The position numbers and the translations under genes were made by a program. Source: Nocardia spumae (GTDB lineage Bacteria > Actinomycetota > Actinomycetes > Mycobacteriales > Mycobacteriaceae). From it: a DNA stretch of 64,000 nucleotides. A model generated the notes under the pieces. That model saw only the letters and a list, made by a program, of their open reading frames with translations. It searched no databases and was not told the origin of the DNA. Numbering within the stretch: position 1 is the stretch's first letter; the number at the start of each line of letters is the position of its first letter. Below, piece by piece: positions 7,696-16,218 of the stretch. The stretch is taken from contig NZ_JAJFZL010000001.1 of the NCBI RefSeq assembly GCF_020733635.1, positions 1,612,001-1,676,000 of the forward strand, read 5' to 3'.

Positions 7696-7714
7696 TAGGA
7701 CTGTTTCGGTCCTA
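7696..7714. promoter_or_regulatory. Inverted repeat between the epoxide hydrolase and WYL regulator
   Basis: TAGGAC-N7-GTCCTA sits between the two divergent starts (7674 and 7736), 22 bases from each. This size and place fit an operator bound by the adjacent HTH-WYL regulator. Confidence 0.5.
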
Positions 7715-7735
7715 CACGTGGGGGAGGATGACATC

Positions 7736-8734
7736 ATGTCGGAAACCACCCCAGCGCGGCTGTTGCGGCTGCTGTCGCTGCTGCAGATGCACCGGGATTG
7801 GACCGGAACGGAATTGGCGGCACGACTCGACGTCACCACCCGGACCGTTCGGCGCGATGTGGATCGGCTGCGGGAGCTGGGCTATCCGGTGCACGCGGTC
7901 ATGGGACCGGTCGGGGGCTACCGGCTCGGCGCGGGTGCGTCACTGCCGCCGCTGCTGCTCGACGACGACGAGGCGGTGGCGGTCACGATCGGCCTGCAAA
8001 CCAATGCGACCGGCACCATCGCCGGTATCGAGGAAACATCGTTGCGCGCGCTGACCAAAGTGGAACAGGTCCTTCCGGCTCGGCTGCGGCATCGCGTCGA
8101 CGCGTTGCGCGGCGCCGTGGTCGCCATGCCGCCCCGATACCACCCGGGTCCCACGGTCGACGCCGATTCGCTGACCGCCATGTCCGCCGCCATCCGCGCC
8201 GCCGAGACGCTGCGCTTCGACTACCGCAGCCACGCCGGTGACGAATCCCGCCGCAGTGTCGAGCCGCATCGAATAGCGCACTGGGGCAACAAGTGGTACC
8301 TCGTGGGCTGGGACACCGACCGCGAGGACTGGCGCACTTTCCGCGTCGACCGAATGGCGTTGCGGACACCCAACGGCCGCCGCTTCACCCACCGCGCGTC
8401 CCCCGACGGTGACGTCGGCGCGTATCTGCGCCGCACCATGGGCTTCGCGATGTGGCCGTATCGCTCCGTCATGCGCGTCCACGTACCCGCCGAAGAACTC
8501 GCCGGCCGGATCGAGGGCATCGTCACCCCGATCGACGAACACACCTGCCGCCTCGAGATGGGTTCGGACTCCTACGCGTTGGTCGCGCTGGCGGTCGGCA
8601 TGCTGGATGTCGAATTCGAGGTCGAATCCCCGCCGGAACTGGTGGCGCATCTGCGGGCCCTCGCCGGCCGGTTCACCCGCGCCACGGGGCCCGAACAGGT
8701 GCGACGCGGTGCAGACGGCCGGGCAGCAGGGTGA
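7736..8734 (+). CDS. HTH-WYL transcriptional regulator (YafY/DeoR-like)
   Basis: 332 residues from ATG 7736; GGGGAGGATG lies upstream. The N-terminal winged HTH ([20 protein letters not shown]...[18 protein letters not shown]) is followed by [11 protein letters not shown], the usual linker to a WYL domain. The WYL region (about 135-215) includes [32 protein letters not shown] and [10 protein letters not shown], where the WYL-type triad is replaced by WYLVGWD as common in this family. A C-terminal WCX-like extension follows. WYL regulators sense nucleic acid or small ligands; here the neighbouring divergent epoxide hydrolase is the likely target. Confidence 0.9.
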   Translation: MSETTPARLLRLLSLLQMHRDWTGTELAARLDVTTRTVRRDVDRLRELGYPVHAVMGPVGGYRLGAGASLPPLLLDDDEAVAVTIGLQTNATGTIAGIEETSLRALTKVEQVLPARLRHRVDALRGAVVAMPPRYHPGPTVDADSLTAMSAAIRAAETLRFDYRSHAGDESRRSVEPHRIAHWGNKWYLVGWDTDREDWRTFRVDRMALRTPNGRRFTHRASPDGDVGAYLRRTMGFAMWPYRSVMRVHVPAEELAGRIEGIVTPIDEHTCRLEMGSDSYALVALAVGMLDVEFEVESPPELVAHLRALAGRFTRATGPEQVRRGADGRAAG

Positions 8735-8904
8735 TCCTTCGACCCGTCCTCGGGCGGCCGGAATTCGCGGTACCCTTCCGTCGTGGGGCCTGTACCTGCA
8801 TCGATGTCGGCGACCGTGGTGCGGCCGCCCGGCGCAGACCCGGCCTGATCGACCGTTCCGCCGCTCCGCAAACGCTCACAGTCGTTCCCGAGGAGAGGAT
8901 TGAG

Positions 8905-9918
8905 ATGGCTACTCATCACGCTGTTCAGGTGCGGTCGGTCGGGGAGGCGCTGAAACTGGTCGACGTCGACACGACCTCACCGACTCGAGACCACGTGCGG
9001 ATCGCGGTATCGGCGTGCGGGGTCTGCGGCACCGATCGCGCGTTCGTCGGAGGCGGGTTCCCCGGGATGACGTGGCCACTGACGCTGGGGCACGAGATCG
9101 CCGGCACCGTCGCCGAGGTCGGTGCCGGTGTCGACAACTTCGCGGTCGGCGACAGTGTCGCGGTGGGCTGGTTCGGCGGGCACTGCAGCGTGTGCATACC
9201 GTGCCGGAAGGGCGATTTCATCCACTGCGAGAACCTGCAGGTGCCCAGTTGGCACTATCCCGGCGGATACGCCCAGTCGGTGACGGTGCCGGCCAACGCA
9301 TTGGCCCGCATTCCGGACGGGCTCTCACCGGTGGACGCCGCGCCGATGGGATGCGCGGGGGTCACCACCTTTCACGCGCTGCGCGAGAGCAAGGCGGTCC
9401 CGGGCGATCGGGTCGCGGTGCTGGGAATCGGCGGATTGGGCCACCTGGGTGTGCAATTCGCGCGGGCGATGGGTTTCGAAACGATCGCGATCGCCCGGGG
9501 AGCGGGCAAAGCCGAGGACGCCCGCGCACTGGGCGCCCACCACTACATCGATTCGACCGCCGGCGACGTCAGCGAGGCATTGCGCGGGCTCGGCGGGGTA
9601 GCGGTGGTGCTGGGGACCGCCGGCAATGCCCGAGCCATGGCGGATACGGTCGGCGGGCTGGCGCCGCGTGGTCAGCTGATCGCCATCGGCGTCACCGCCG
9701 ATCCGCTGCCGATCAGTCCGATGCAGTTGATCGTGCCCGGACTCAGCGTCGTCGGCCATCCTTCCGGCACCGCGCGCGACGTCGAGGAGACGATGCAATT
9801 CGCGGTCCAATCGGGTGTGCGGGCGCGGGTCCAGGAATGCCCGCTCGCTCGCGCGGCCGAGGCTTACGCCGATATGGCCGAAGGTCGTGCCCGATATCGC
9901 ATGGTCCTCACCATGTAG
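8905..9918 (+). CDS. Zinc-dependent alcohol dehydrogenase
   Basis: 337 residues, ATG 8905 after AGGAGAGG. Catalytic-zinc features are present: CGVCGTD (about 38-44) and GHEIAGTVAEVG (about 66-77). The structural-zinc lobe is HCSVCIPCRKGDFIHC, with four cysteines in the expected order. The NAD(P) site is VLGIGGLGHLGVQFARAMG (GxGxxG). The sequence is of the MDR zinc alcohol dehydrogenase type acting on primary or aromatic alcohols. It follows the WYL gene by 170 bases on the same strand, without clear sign of shared control. Confidence 0.9.
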   Translation: MATHHAVQVRSVGEALKLVDVDTTSPTRDHVRIAVSACGVCGTDRAFVGGGFPGMTWPLTLGHEIAGTVAEVGAGVDNFAVGDSVAVGWFGGHCSVCIPCRKGDFIHCENLQVPSWHYPGGYAQSVTVPANALARIPDGLSPVDAAPMGCAGVTTFHALRESKAVPGDRVAVLGIGGLGHLGVQFARAMGFETIAIARGAGKAEDARALGAHHYIDSTAGDVSEALRGLGGVAVVLGTAGNARAMADTVGGLAPRGQLIAIGVTADPLPISPMQLIVPGLSVVGHPSGTARDVEETMQFAVQSGVRARVQECPLARAAEAYADMAEGRARYRMVLTM

Positions 9919-10000
9919 TCCGGCGGGCCGGAATTCGATGGCACACGGCTGATCCGAATGGTGGTGGCTGCCGGTTTCCGGGGCCGGAAAGGAACGGCGA

Positions 10001-10690
10001 ATGGTCACCGTGATCGGCCGGACATTGCCGTTCGCGACCGCGATCGCGCTGAGTCCGCTTCCTGTCATCGTGGCTGTGCTGCTTCTGGTGTCGGACCGGG
10101 CGCGCACCAACAGCGTCGGGTATCTGGCGGGGCGGGTGATCGCGTTCGTCGGTGTCGTCGTGCTGGTCGCACTCATCATCGGCGGTACTTCCGCCGCCCG
10201 GCGTACGAGCCGGCACGGGCACTCGACGACCGTATCGATCGTGCACATCTGCCTGGGTGGTGTCCTCATCCTCATCGCCACCTGGCTGATGTATCGGCGC
10301 GGGCGCGGCGGCCCGGAATCGCAGACGGCCAGACTGTTACGCCGCGTCGACGGGATCACTCCGGTGCGGGCGTTCGGGCTCGGAGTGGCGCTGGTGGTGA
10401 TCGATGTCGGTTCGCTTGTTCCGGGAGCGATGGGCGGTCTGGATATCGGCGAGGCCCGGCTGTCGACGGGGTCCGCGATCGGCGCCGGCGCGGTATTCGT
10501 CGGGATCGCGTTGGCTTCGTGCATCATCCCGATCGTCGCCTATCTCGTCACCGGTTCCCGACTCGACGGGCGGCTGGCAGCGGCCAAGACGTGGCTGATC
10601 GCCAACGACCGGACCGTCGCGATGGTCCTGTTGTTCGTGCTGGGCGCGATGATGATCGGGCGGGGAATCGAAGCGTTGTCGGGGGGATAG
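10001..10690 (+). CDS. GAP/SfLAP-family membrane protein
   Basis: 229 residues with about six hydrophobic segments: near residues 12-30 (AIALSPLPVIVAVLLLV), 42-62, 80-98, 128-150, 165-187 and 205-225. The opening TLPFATAIALSPLPV and the loop GITPVRAFGLGVALVV are typical of the GAP (Gap/Sap) family related to LysE exporters, which includes proteins linked to export of glycolipids in mycobacteria. ATG at 10001 is preceded by AAAGGAACG. The cargo here is not known; a role in exporting a lipid or small molecule is an inference from family only. Confidence 0.8.
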   Translation: MVTVIGRTLPFATAIALSPLPVIVAVLLLVSDRARTNSVGYLAGRVIAFVGVVVLVALIIGGTSAARRTSRHGHSTTVSIVHICLGGVLILIATWLMYRRGRGGPESQTARLLRRVDGITPVRAFGLGVALVVIDVGSLVPGAMGGLDIGEARLSTGSAIGAGAVFVGIALASCIIPIVAYLVTGSRLDGRLAAAKTWLIANDRTVAMVLLFVLGAMMIGRGIEALSGG

Positions 10691-10919
10691 ATCGCCTCCG
10701 GATACGTGCGGACGGGTGACCCCGGTCGTCGTGGCGGGGTTTCGAGGCGCCGGGGCCGACATTTGTCCAAGACGTAAGTCGTTGTCGCCCAGCAGGGTGG
10801 TGGTCCGGGAGGGACCCAGGGGTCCGGCTGCCCGGCGGCGACAGCCACGGAACCGGCCGCGACCGGAACGCTCCGTCGCGACGTCGCCGCTCAGCACTGA
10901 TGCGAAGGGAGGACCACCT

Positions 10920-12146
10920 ATGCGGATTCTCGTTTCCGGCGCCAGTATCGCCGGTCCGGTGCTGGCGTATTGGCTTACCAGACACGGCTTTTCGGTCACG
11001 GTTGTCGAGCGAGCGCCGGCCCCGCGCAAGACCGGCGGTCATGCGGTCGATCTGTTCCGGCCCGCGATGGACATCTCGGAGCGGATGGGTGTGCTCGCCC
11101 GCATCGAGGAGCGGATCACGGGTACGGACCGGATGGCCCTGTACCCGGAAGGCGGCCGACCGCCGGCCCGGGTGGACCTGTCCAAGATCTTCGGCACGAC
11201 CTCCGACCGGCATGCCGAGATCATGCGCGACGATCTGAGCGAGATCTACTACGAGGCCGCATGTCACGACGTCGAGTACCTTTTCGGCGATTCGATCACC
11301 GCCATCTCGCCCGAGGGGGAGGTGCGATTCGAGCATGCCGCGCCGCGCCGGTTCGACCTGATCGTCGGTGCGGACGGCCTGCATTCCACCGTGCGCCGCC
11401 TGGTCTTCGGTGACGAGTCCCGTTTCAGTGTCTTCGCCGGAGCCTATCTGGCGGTGCTGTCGCTGCCGGGCATCTCGGGGGTCGACGGTGAGGTCCGCAT
11501 CCATGTCGGCGTGGGGCGCACCGCGGGGATGTATCGCGCCCGGCACCTCGACGAGGCGCGCGCGTTGTTCCTGTTCCGCAGCGAGCGCGAACTCGACTAC
11601 CACCACCACGATGTGAACCGGCAGAAGAATATGCTGCGCAACGTGTTTCGCGGCGCCGACCCCGAAGTACAGCGCTGGCTGGACGCCATCGACACCTCCG
11701 CGGCCTTCTACTTCGACTCGATCACCCAGATCCGCATGGACACCTGGTCGCGGGGAAGGGTGACGCTGGTCGGCGACGCGGGTTACTGTCCCGGCCCGGC
11801 AGTCGGCGGCAGCACGAGCCTGGCCGTCGTCGGCGCCTATGTCCTGGCGGGGGAGCTGGCGCGCGCGGGCGGCGATCCCGAGTGTGCCCTTCCCGCCTAC
11901 GAGCACGCGATGGCGGAGCATGTGCGCGACAGCCGGGCGGTGGCGCTGAGTGCGGCCAAGACCCTGATCCCGACCTCCCGCTTCGGTGTGCAGGGATTGC
12001 TGCAGGCCACCCGTCTGCTGTCCGTGCTGCCCGCGGGGCCCGCCCGCGCACTTCTGCGCCTCACCACCACGAGCGCCCGCGTATACAACTCCATGACCGT
12101 CGAGGACTATTCATCCCGGTTGTCGAATCAGCCCGGTGCCCGGTGA
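10920..12146 (+). CDS. FAD-dependent aromatic-type monooxygenase
   Basis: 408 residues; ATG 10920 is preceded by GGGAGGACC. The N-terminal Rossmann motif is MRILVSGASIAGPVLAYWL (GxSxxG), followed by VTVVERAP. A middle IVGADGLHSTVRR motif (DG motif) and the later VTLVGDAGYCPGPAVGGSTS (GD motif) are the three signatures of PHBH-type flavin monooxygenases. A hydrophobic C-terminal helix region with TSARVYNSMTVEDY follows. The enzyme would hydroxylate or epoxidise a ring-bearing substrate using NAD(P)H and O2. The substrate is unknown and the neighbours do not define a pathway. Confidence 0.88.
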   Translation: MRILVSGASIAGPVLAYWLTRHGFSVTVVERAPAPRKTGGHAVDLFRPAMDISERMGVLARIEERITGTDRMALYPEGGRPPARVDLSKIFGTTSDRHAEIMRDDLSEIYYEAACHDVEYLFGDSITAISPEGEVRFEHAAPRRFDLIVGADGLHSTVRRLVFGDESRFSVFAGAYLAVLSLPGISGVDGEVRIHVGVGRTAGMYRARHLDEARALFLFRSERELDYHHHDVNRQKNMLRNVFRGADPEVQRWLDAIDTSAAFYFDSITQIRMDTWSRGRVTLVGDAGYCPGPAVGGSTSLAVVGAYVLAGELARAGGDPECALPAYEHAMAEHVRDSRAVALSAAKTLIPTSRFGVQGLLQATRLLSVLPAGPARALLRLTTTSARVYNSMTVEDYSSRLSNQPGAR

Positions 12147-12159
12147 CTTCCGGCCACGC

Positions 12160-12537
12160 TCAATCGCGGCGCGCGTCGTAGTCGCGACGGTTGGCGGCGA
12201 TCGCCGGGTTGTGTTCGGCGGCCCAGTTGGCCAGCGCGACGGCATGCGGAATGAGGGATTCGGCCAGGGCGGTCAGGCCGTACTCGACGCGTGGCGGGAC
12301 CGCGGCGTAGGCCGTCCGGGTGACCAAGCCGTCGCGTTCGAGTTTGCGCAACGTCAACGACAGCATCCGCTGCGAGATACCGGGGATCTGTTGCTGGACC
12401 TCGGTGAATCTCATGTGCTGATCGTGGAGGGTGGCGATGATCAGCAGGGCCCATTTGTCGGCGATCCGGTCCAGGACGTCGCGGACCGCCCTGCCCATAT
12501 CTCCACGGATCGAGCACAGTCGAGGCTGACCTGCCAT
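12160..12537 (-). CDS. HxlR-family winged-helix regulator
   Basis: 125 residues from ATG 12537, with AGGAAGG eight bases upstream; a longer in-frame start at 12564 lacks such a site. The family features are present: a Cys near the N-terminus (LCSIRGDMG), then VRDVLDRIADKWALLIIATL, MRFTEVQQQIPGISQRMLSLTLRKLERDGLV as the HTH, and the wing VEYGLTALAESL. HxlR proteins often sense redox or aldehyde stress through the N-terminal Cys. It is divergent from a DoxX-like gene, a common HxlR partnership; the spacer contains TTAC-N5-GTAA (12613-12625), a possible operator half-pair. Confidence 0.88.
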   Translation of the reverse strand: MAGQPRLCSIRGDMGRAVRDVLDRIADKWALLIIATLHDQHMRFTEVQQQIPGISQRMLSLTLRKLERDGLVTRTAYAAVPPRVEYGLTALAESLIPHAVALANWAAEHNPAIAANRRDYDARRD

Positions 12538-12641
12538 GGGCACCTTCCTGTCGGCTACGCACACGGATGTTCCTTTTGTACGCCTTCCGATTCTGACGGA
12601 TGATGCTGCTGCTTACCATTCGTAACCATTGGAGGTAACCG

Positions 12642-13007
12642 GTGGAAAACGCCTATTGGATCGTCGGCGGGCTGCTGGCCGTGTTCTATCTCTACTCGGG
12701 CGGTGTGAAGATCGTGCGCTCGCAGGATCAGCTGCGGCCGATGATGGGGTGGATCGATACCGTGCCCTTGGGCTTCGTCCGCACCCTCGGCGTGCTCGAA
12801 GTACTGGGCGCGGCCGGCCTGATCCTGCCGCCGCTCACCGGAACGGCTGTGCTCCTGGCGCTGCCGGCCGCCCTCGGACTGGTTGCCGTGCAACTCGGCG
12901 CGATCACCCTGCATCTGCGTAGGGGTGAGGTCGCGGTGATCGGATTGAACGTCGCCCTGCTGGTCGCCGCGGCCGTGCTCGTCTGGTTGTCGACCGTGTG
13001 GTTGTAG
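12642..13007 (+). CDS. DoxX-like small membrane protein
   Basis: 121 residues from GTG 12642, with GGAGGT five bases upstream. Four hydrophobic segments are evident: about residues 4-22 (AYWIVGGLLAVFYLYSGG), 45-65, 68-88 and 97-119. The tightly packed helices and the YSGGVKIVRS motif after helix 1 match DoxX-like family proteins. Members accompany redox-responsive regulators and are linked to quinone/thiol redox handling, but biochemical roles are uncertain. It is divergent from the HxlR gene, which is the likely regulator. Confidence 0.82.
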   Translation: MENAYWIVGGLLAVFYLYSGGVKIVRSQDQLRPMMGWIDTVPLGFVRTLGVLEVLGAAGLILPPLTGTAVLLALPAALGLVAVQLGAITLHLRRGEVAVIGLNVALLVAAAVLVWLSTVWL

Positions 13008-13012
13008 GCGGG

Positions 13013-13517
13013 TCAGGTCGTGCGCCGGCGGCATCGAGCACCTCGCTGTCGTCATCGAGCGGTACGGCGCCGGTCGTGTTGTCGCGCCATCGGATTCGGC
13101 GCGGTGTGCGGCGATGTCGCCATCGCCTCCACCCATGACAGCCGCCGCGACGATGAGCACGACCACGGCCACTGGACCGGGAAGAACAACCACCACGCGA
13201 TCCACCAGCCGGTGTCACCCTTGTGCCCGGTGACGGTCTCACGGCCCGCGGCGGTGACCGTCCACCGGGTGCGGATCCGGCCGTTGCGCAAGGCCGGCTC
13301 CCGGACCACGGTGCCGACGGATTCTCCGGTGGCGCCGAGTATTTCGTAGATCGCGGGCCCGCCCGTGGTGGTGCTCGCGGTTCTCACGCGAGCGAATACC
13401 CGTTGCCGGGCGGCGTCGGCCCCACAGCACGAAGGCGCGGCCGCCCTGTTTGCGCATCGCCTCGTACTCCGCGAACCCCTCGGGTGTCATATCGCGTTCG
13501 GCGAAGACGGGATTCAT
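13013..13517 (-). pseudogene. Frameshifted remnant of a small membrane-associated protein
   Basis: Protein-like sequence on the minus strand runs through three reading frames. From ATG 13517 one frame reads NPVFAERDMTPEGFAEYEAM and on to RAFVLWG, then turns into Arg/His-rich noise. A second frame takes over (GPAIYEILGATGESVGTVV, then RTRWTVTAAGRETVTGHKG and GWWIAWWLFFPVQW). Where that becomes noise, another frame gives a hydrophobic helix (VVVLIVAAAVMGGG), and a last one gives RWRDNTTGAVPLDDDSEVLD. At least two frameshifts would restore one protein with a membrane segment. It may be decayed or carry sequencing errors. The family is not identified. Confidence 0.4.
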
Positions 13518-13822
13518 TGTGGGCCCGAGATTTTCCCGATCGCTGTGGCGGCCGAGCGTGCTTCGATCGAAGACTCGCCAGACCGAACCCCGCCGATTCC
13601 ACACGATGCCCGATGCGTATTCCATCGACAGTCGCATCGCACTCAACCCCGGCCCGGCCGATGGCGGCCGTCCGATCCCGCGAACGAGCCGATTCTCGCC
13701 GCGGTCGGTCACGGCGTCGCCATTCGGTGTGAGCCGGCTCACTGCGGCGTGGTTGTCACGCGGCCGGGGGTTCGGGCGTCTTGTGTGCGTCCCCCGAAGA
13801 ACAGATCAGGAAGGCGCGCACC
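13518..13822. other. Intergenic stretch without a convincing gene
   Basis: Between the degraded minus-strand sequence and the next plus-strand gene there are 305 bases with no frame showing good codon use together with a ribosome binding site. A minus-strand continuation upstream of 13517 stays open and might include an earlier start of the decayed gene, but nothing in it is recognisable. Confidence 0.4.
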
Positions 13823-14518
13823 ATGCGTATCACCATTTTCGGAGCCAACGGTCCGACCGGCCGGGCGCTCACCGGCCAGGCTCTGGCGGCAGGGCACCGG
13901 GTCACCGCGGTCACCCGGCAACCGGATTCGTTTCCGCTGCGCCATGATCGGCTCGCGGTCGCCGGTGCCGACGTCTTCGACCCGGTCGCCGTGGACGCGG
14001 CGGTCGCGGGCGCGGACGCGGTGCTGTCGGCCCTCGGTGTGCCCGCGGCGAAGGAGCCGATCACTACCTATTCGGAGGGGACGGCCACGATCGTCGGCGC
14101 GATGCGGCGCCATGGAGTGCGGCGGCTGGCGGTGATCAGTTCCGCTGGGGTCGACCCGCGGCGTTACTCCGACGGCGGGTTCGTCTTCAACCGGGTGGTG
14201 GTTCCGTACGTGACGCGTGTGGCCGGGCGCACCCTCTACGACGATATGCGGCGCATGGAGACGTCGATCGGTGCCACCGATCTCGACTGGACGATCCTGC
14301 GCCCGAGCGGACTCTACGACCGTCCCGATGTCACCGATTTCACCGTCGTCGAGGGGCATGCCGACGGAATGTTCACCGCCCGAGCGGATCTGGCCGCCGC
14401 GATGCTCGCCGCCGTGACCGAGGATCGTTATGTGCGGGCCACCGTGGGTGTCATCACCACTGTCGGCAACCCCACCCTGTTCCGCTGGATGCGCGATACC
14501 GTCCGCGCCGCGCGCTGA
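13823..14518 (+). CDS. NAD(P)-binding NmrA/atypical SDR-like protein
   Basis: 231 residues from ATG 13823, preceded by AGGAAGG. The N-terminal Rossmann motif MRITIFGANGPTGRALTGQAL (GxxGxxG) is followed by TAVTRQP and a GADVFDP turn. Next are the VLSALGVPAAKE loop and a conserved VRRLAVISSAG strand. The substrate-side segment is YDDMRRMETSIGATDLDWTILRPSGLYD, which matches atypical SDRs of the NAD(P)H-binding (NmrA/HSCARG-like) type that lack the usual YxxxK pair. These act as redox sensors or reductases; which applies here is not clear. Confidence 0.82.
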   Translation: MRITIFGANGPTGRALTGQALAAGHRVTAVTRQPDSFPLRHDRLAVAGADVFDPVAVDAAVAGADAVLSALGVPAAKEPITTYSEGTATIVGAMRRHGVRRLAVISSAGVDPRRYSDGGFVFNRVVVPYVTRVAGRTLYDDMRRMETSIGATDLDWTILRPSGLYDRPDVTDFTVVEGHADGMFTARADLAAAMLAAVTEDRYVRATVGVITTVGNPTLFRWMRDTVRAAR

Positions 14519-14583
14519 GTGCCGCGTCCGCGGCAGGTGGCGGCATCGAGAGTCCGGTGCTTTTCGCCGCCGTCCGGCAGCCA

Positions 14584-14612
14584 TTGGAAAATTATATGCA
14601 TGCGCGTATCGT
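14584..14612 (+). promoter_or_regulatory. Predicted promoter for the 14656 gene
   Basis: TTGGAA (14584-14589), 17 bases, and TATCGT (14607-14612) form a plausible sigma-70-type promoter inside an AT-rich patch. The larger patch also contains TATGC...GCATA arms (about 14594-14625), a possible regulator site. Confidence 0.4.
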
Positions 14613-14655
14613 AATCGTTAGCATATCAACTCTGATGGTTCGACAGGAGATCCGC

Positions 14656-15192
14656 ATGGCACCGACCTTTCCGCCGCGACGCCGCCTGCCCGCGCTGCCG
14701 TGGCAGGCGTGGAGGCGATATCGGACACCCGGCTCACCGCTGGCCGATCTGGTCCTCAACAGCGCGTGGAAAGCGGGCCCGATGGCCGAGGCCGGGGGGC
14801 CCTTCATGATCAGCCTGACCCAGTTCACCACCACGCATATCGCCGATGTGCCGGATATCTGGCGTGCCTCGGAGCGGCTGGGAGATCAACTGGCGCAGAT
14901 CGATGGCGCGGTCGGCGTACTCACCTATATCCGGCCGTGGCGCCGCCAGGTCGGTTCGCTGTCGATATGGGCCGACGAGCGCGGGCTGTCGACATTCATC
15001 GGACTCCCGTATCACGTCGAGATCATGCGGAAATACAAGACGCGCGGCCTGCCGATCCGATCCGCCAAGTGGTGGGCCGGTGAATTCCGGATCGGCGCCG
15101 CGATGATGGCGAGTCTGCGGATGCTCGACAGTCATCCGGGGCGACGGGTGACCGGTGCGCCTGGCGAAGGGCCGGTGGTGTCACCCCGGTGA
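14656..15192 (+). CDS. Hypothetical protein with a ferredoxin-like (monooxygenase-type) fold
   Basis: 178 residues from ATG 14656, with AGGAGA upstream. After a basic Pro/Arg-rich start (PPRRRLPALPWQAWRRYR), the body shows beta strands and helices in the order seen in ABM-like dimeric barrels: MISLTQFTTTHIADVPDIW, GVLTYIRPWRRQVGSLSIW, GLSTFIGLPYHVEIMRKYK, RSAKWWAGEFRIG. It may be related to heme-degrading or antibiotic-biosynthesis monooxygenases, but no active-site motif is clear and the family is not certain. The decayed SDR fragment begins 19 bases after its stop. Confidence 0.65.
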   Translation: MAPTFPPRRRLPALPWQAWRRYRTPGSPLADLVLNSAWKAGPMAEAGGPFMISLTQFTTTHIADVPDIWRASERLGDQLAQIDGAVGVLTYIRPWRRQVGSLSIWADERGLSTFIGLPYHVEIMRKYKTRGLPIRSAKWWAGEFRIGAAMMASLRMLDSHPGRRVTGAPGEGPVVSPR

Positions 15193-15211
15193 CCGCTCCT
15201 GGTGCCCCAAC

Positions 15212-15374
15212 ACCGGACATTACGTCGCGGCCGAGCACGGCGTGGTGGGTCTCATGCGGACCTTCGCGGTGGAGCTGGCCGGCATTCGATCCGGGTCAAC
15301 TCGGTGCCTCCGAGGAGGCGCGGTACATCACCGGTCTGCCCATGACGGTGGATGCGGGCAGCACGCTGAAGTAG
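15212..15374 (+). pseudogene. Remnant of a mycofactocin-type SDR
   Basis: Three short in-register pieces of one SDR are split over three frames. GHYVAAEHGVVGLMRTFAVE carries the catalytic-region YxxxK position with Glu in place of Lys; then RVNSV; then SEEARYITGLPMTVDAGSTLK up to the stop at 15372-15374. This order and wording match the C-terminal half of mycofactocin-coupled SDRs (HYVAAKHGVVGLMR...RVNSVHP...DEARYITG...VDAG), but the 50-70 residues expected between RVNSV and DEARYITG are gone. It is an internally deleted, frameshifted relic with no promoter or start of its own. Confidence 0.75.
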
Positions 15375-15404
15375 CGCACTGCCCGCCGGCCGGTATCGCG
15401 GGAT

Positions 15405-16175
15405 CTACCGCGGGGACGCGGTGCCGGCCAGGACCGCGACGCCGGTGCGACCGCCGTCGACGTCGATCACGGAGCCGTGGACGAAGGATGCCTCGTCGGA
15501 GGCCAGATAGACGGCGGCAGCCGCGATCTCCTCGGGGGTGCCGACCCGGCCGGACGGGGTTCCGGCCATCATCGCCGCCGCGGCGGGCTCGTCCGCGGCC
15601 GGCCGGACCACCCCCGGGGAGATGGCGTTGACTCGCACGCCTCGCGGGCCGAACTCGGCGGCCCATGCGCGGGTGAGGGTTTCGGTCGCACCCTTCGTCG
15701 AGGCGTACAGCGCGCCGACCGGAACGGACAGCCGCGCCACCCACGAGCCCAGGTTGATGATCACCCCGCCGCCGGACTGGGCCATCGCGGGCGCGATCGC
15801 CTGAGTGAGGAAGAACGGCGCTTTGACATTGACGCGGTAGACGCGGTCGAACATGTCCTCGTCCGCGGTTTCCGTGGTCGACGGCGGGAAGATGCCGGCA
15901 TTGTTGACCAGGATGTCGATCCGTCCGCCGAGCAGTTCGGTCGCGGTGGCGGCCAGTGCCCGGGCGGCTTGGGCGCTACCGTCGAGATCGGCGTGGACAT
16001 AGTCGGCCCGCCCGCCGTGGTCGCGGATCTCGGCGACGACCGTGGCGCCGCGACCATCGTCGCGGCCGGAGACGATCACATGGGCTCCCTCCGCTGCGAA
16101 CGCGACGGCCATCGCGCGGCCGATATTGCTGGTGGAACCGGTGACGAGGGCCGTTCTGCCCGAAAGTCGTGACAT
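15405..16175 (-). CDS. SDR-family oxidoreductase
   Basis: 256 residues from ATG 16175. Cofactor motif TGSTSNIG (about 12-19), NNAG at 91-94, catalytic Ser144 in NLGSW, and Tyr157-x3-Lys161 in YASTK give the full classical SDR set. PGVV after the catalytic site and the closing HGSVIDVDGG are typical of the family. It is a soluble NAD(P)-dependent dehydrogenase/reductase with unknown substrate. It ends 31 bases from the plus-strand SDR relic, so two unrelated SDR sequences lie tail to tail. A palindrome just upstream (16199-16218) is the probable operator. Confidence 0.9.
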   Translation of the reverse strand: MSRLSGRTALVTGSTSNIGRAMAVAFAAEGAHVIVSGRDDGRGATVVAEIRDHGGRADYVHADLDGSAQAARALAATATELLGGRIDILVNNAGIFPPSTTETADEDMFDRVYRVNVKAPFFLTQAIAPAMAQSGGGVIINLGSWVARLSVPVGALYASTKGATETLTRAWAAEFGPRGVRVNAISPGVVRPAADEPAAAAMMAGTPSGRVGTPEEIAAAAVYLASDEASFVHGSVIDVDGGRTGVAVLAGTASPR

Positions 16176-16198
16176 GCGATCGACGCTACGAGCGATTT

Positions 16199-16218
16199 TT
16201 TGGACCAGCAAGTCCAAA
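16199..16218. promoter_or_regulatory. Palindrome TTTGGAC-N6-GTCCAAA upstream of the SDR gene
   Basis: A perfect 7-bp inverted repeat with a 6-base centre lies 24 bases upstream of the SDR start. Its size suits a TetR-like dimer, but no regulator gene is adjacent; the plus-strand gene beyond it is a flavin oxidoreductase. Confidence 0.5.

Noticed and set aside
6514..7698. A long plus-strand frame antisense to the epoxide hydrolase
   Set aside because: The minus-strand gene has the nucleophile, oxyanion and His motifs; the plus frame has none and no start signal.
9325..10527. A 400-codon minus-strand frame over the alcohol dehydrogenase and GAP-family genes
   Set aside because: Its composition is noise-like and both sense genes have complete, recognisable motifs.
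12613..12640. GTAAC direct repeats before the DoxX-like gene as a response-regulator box
   Set aside because: Only two short pentamers overlap the ribosome binding site; the evidence is too thin beyond a possible HxlR site.
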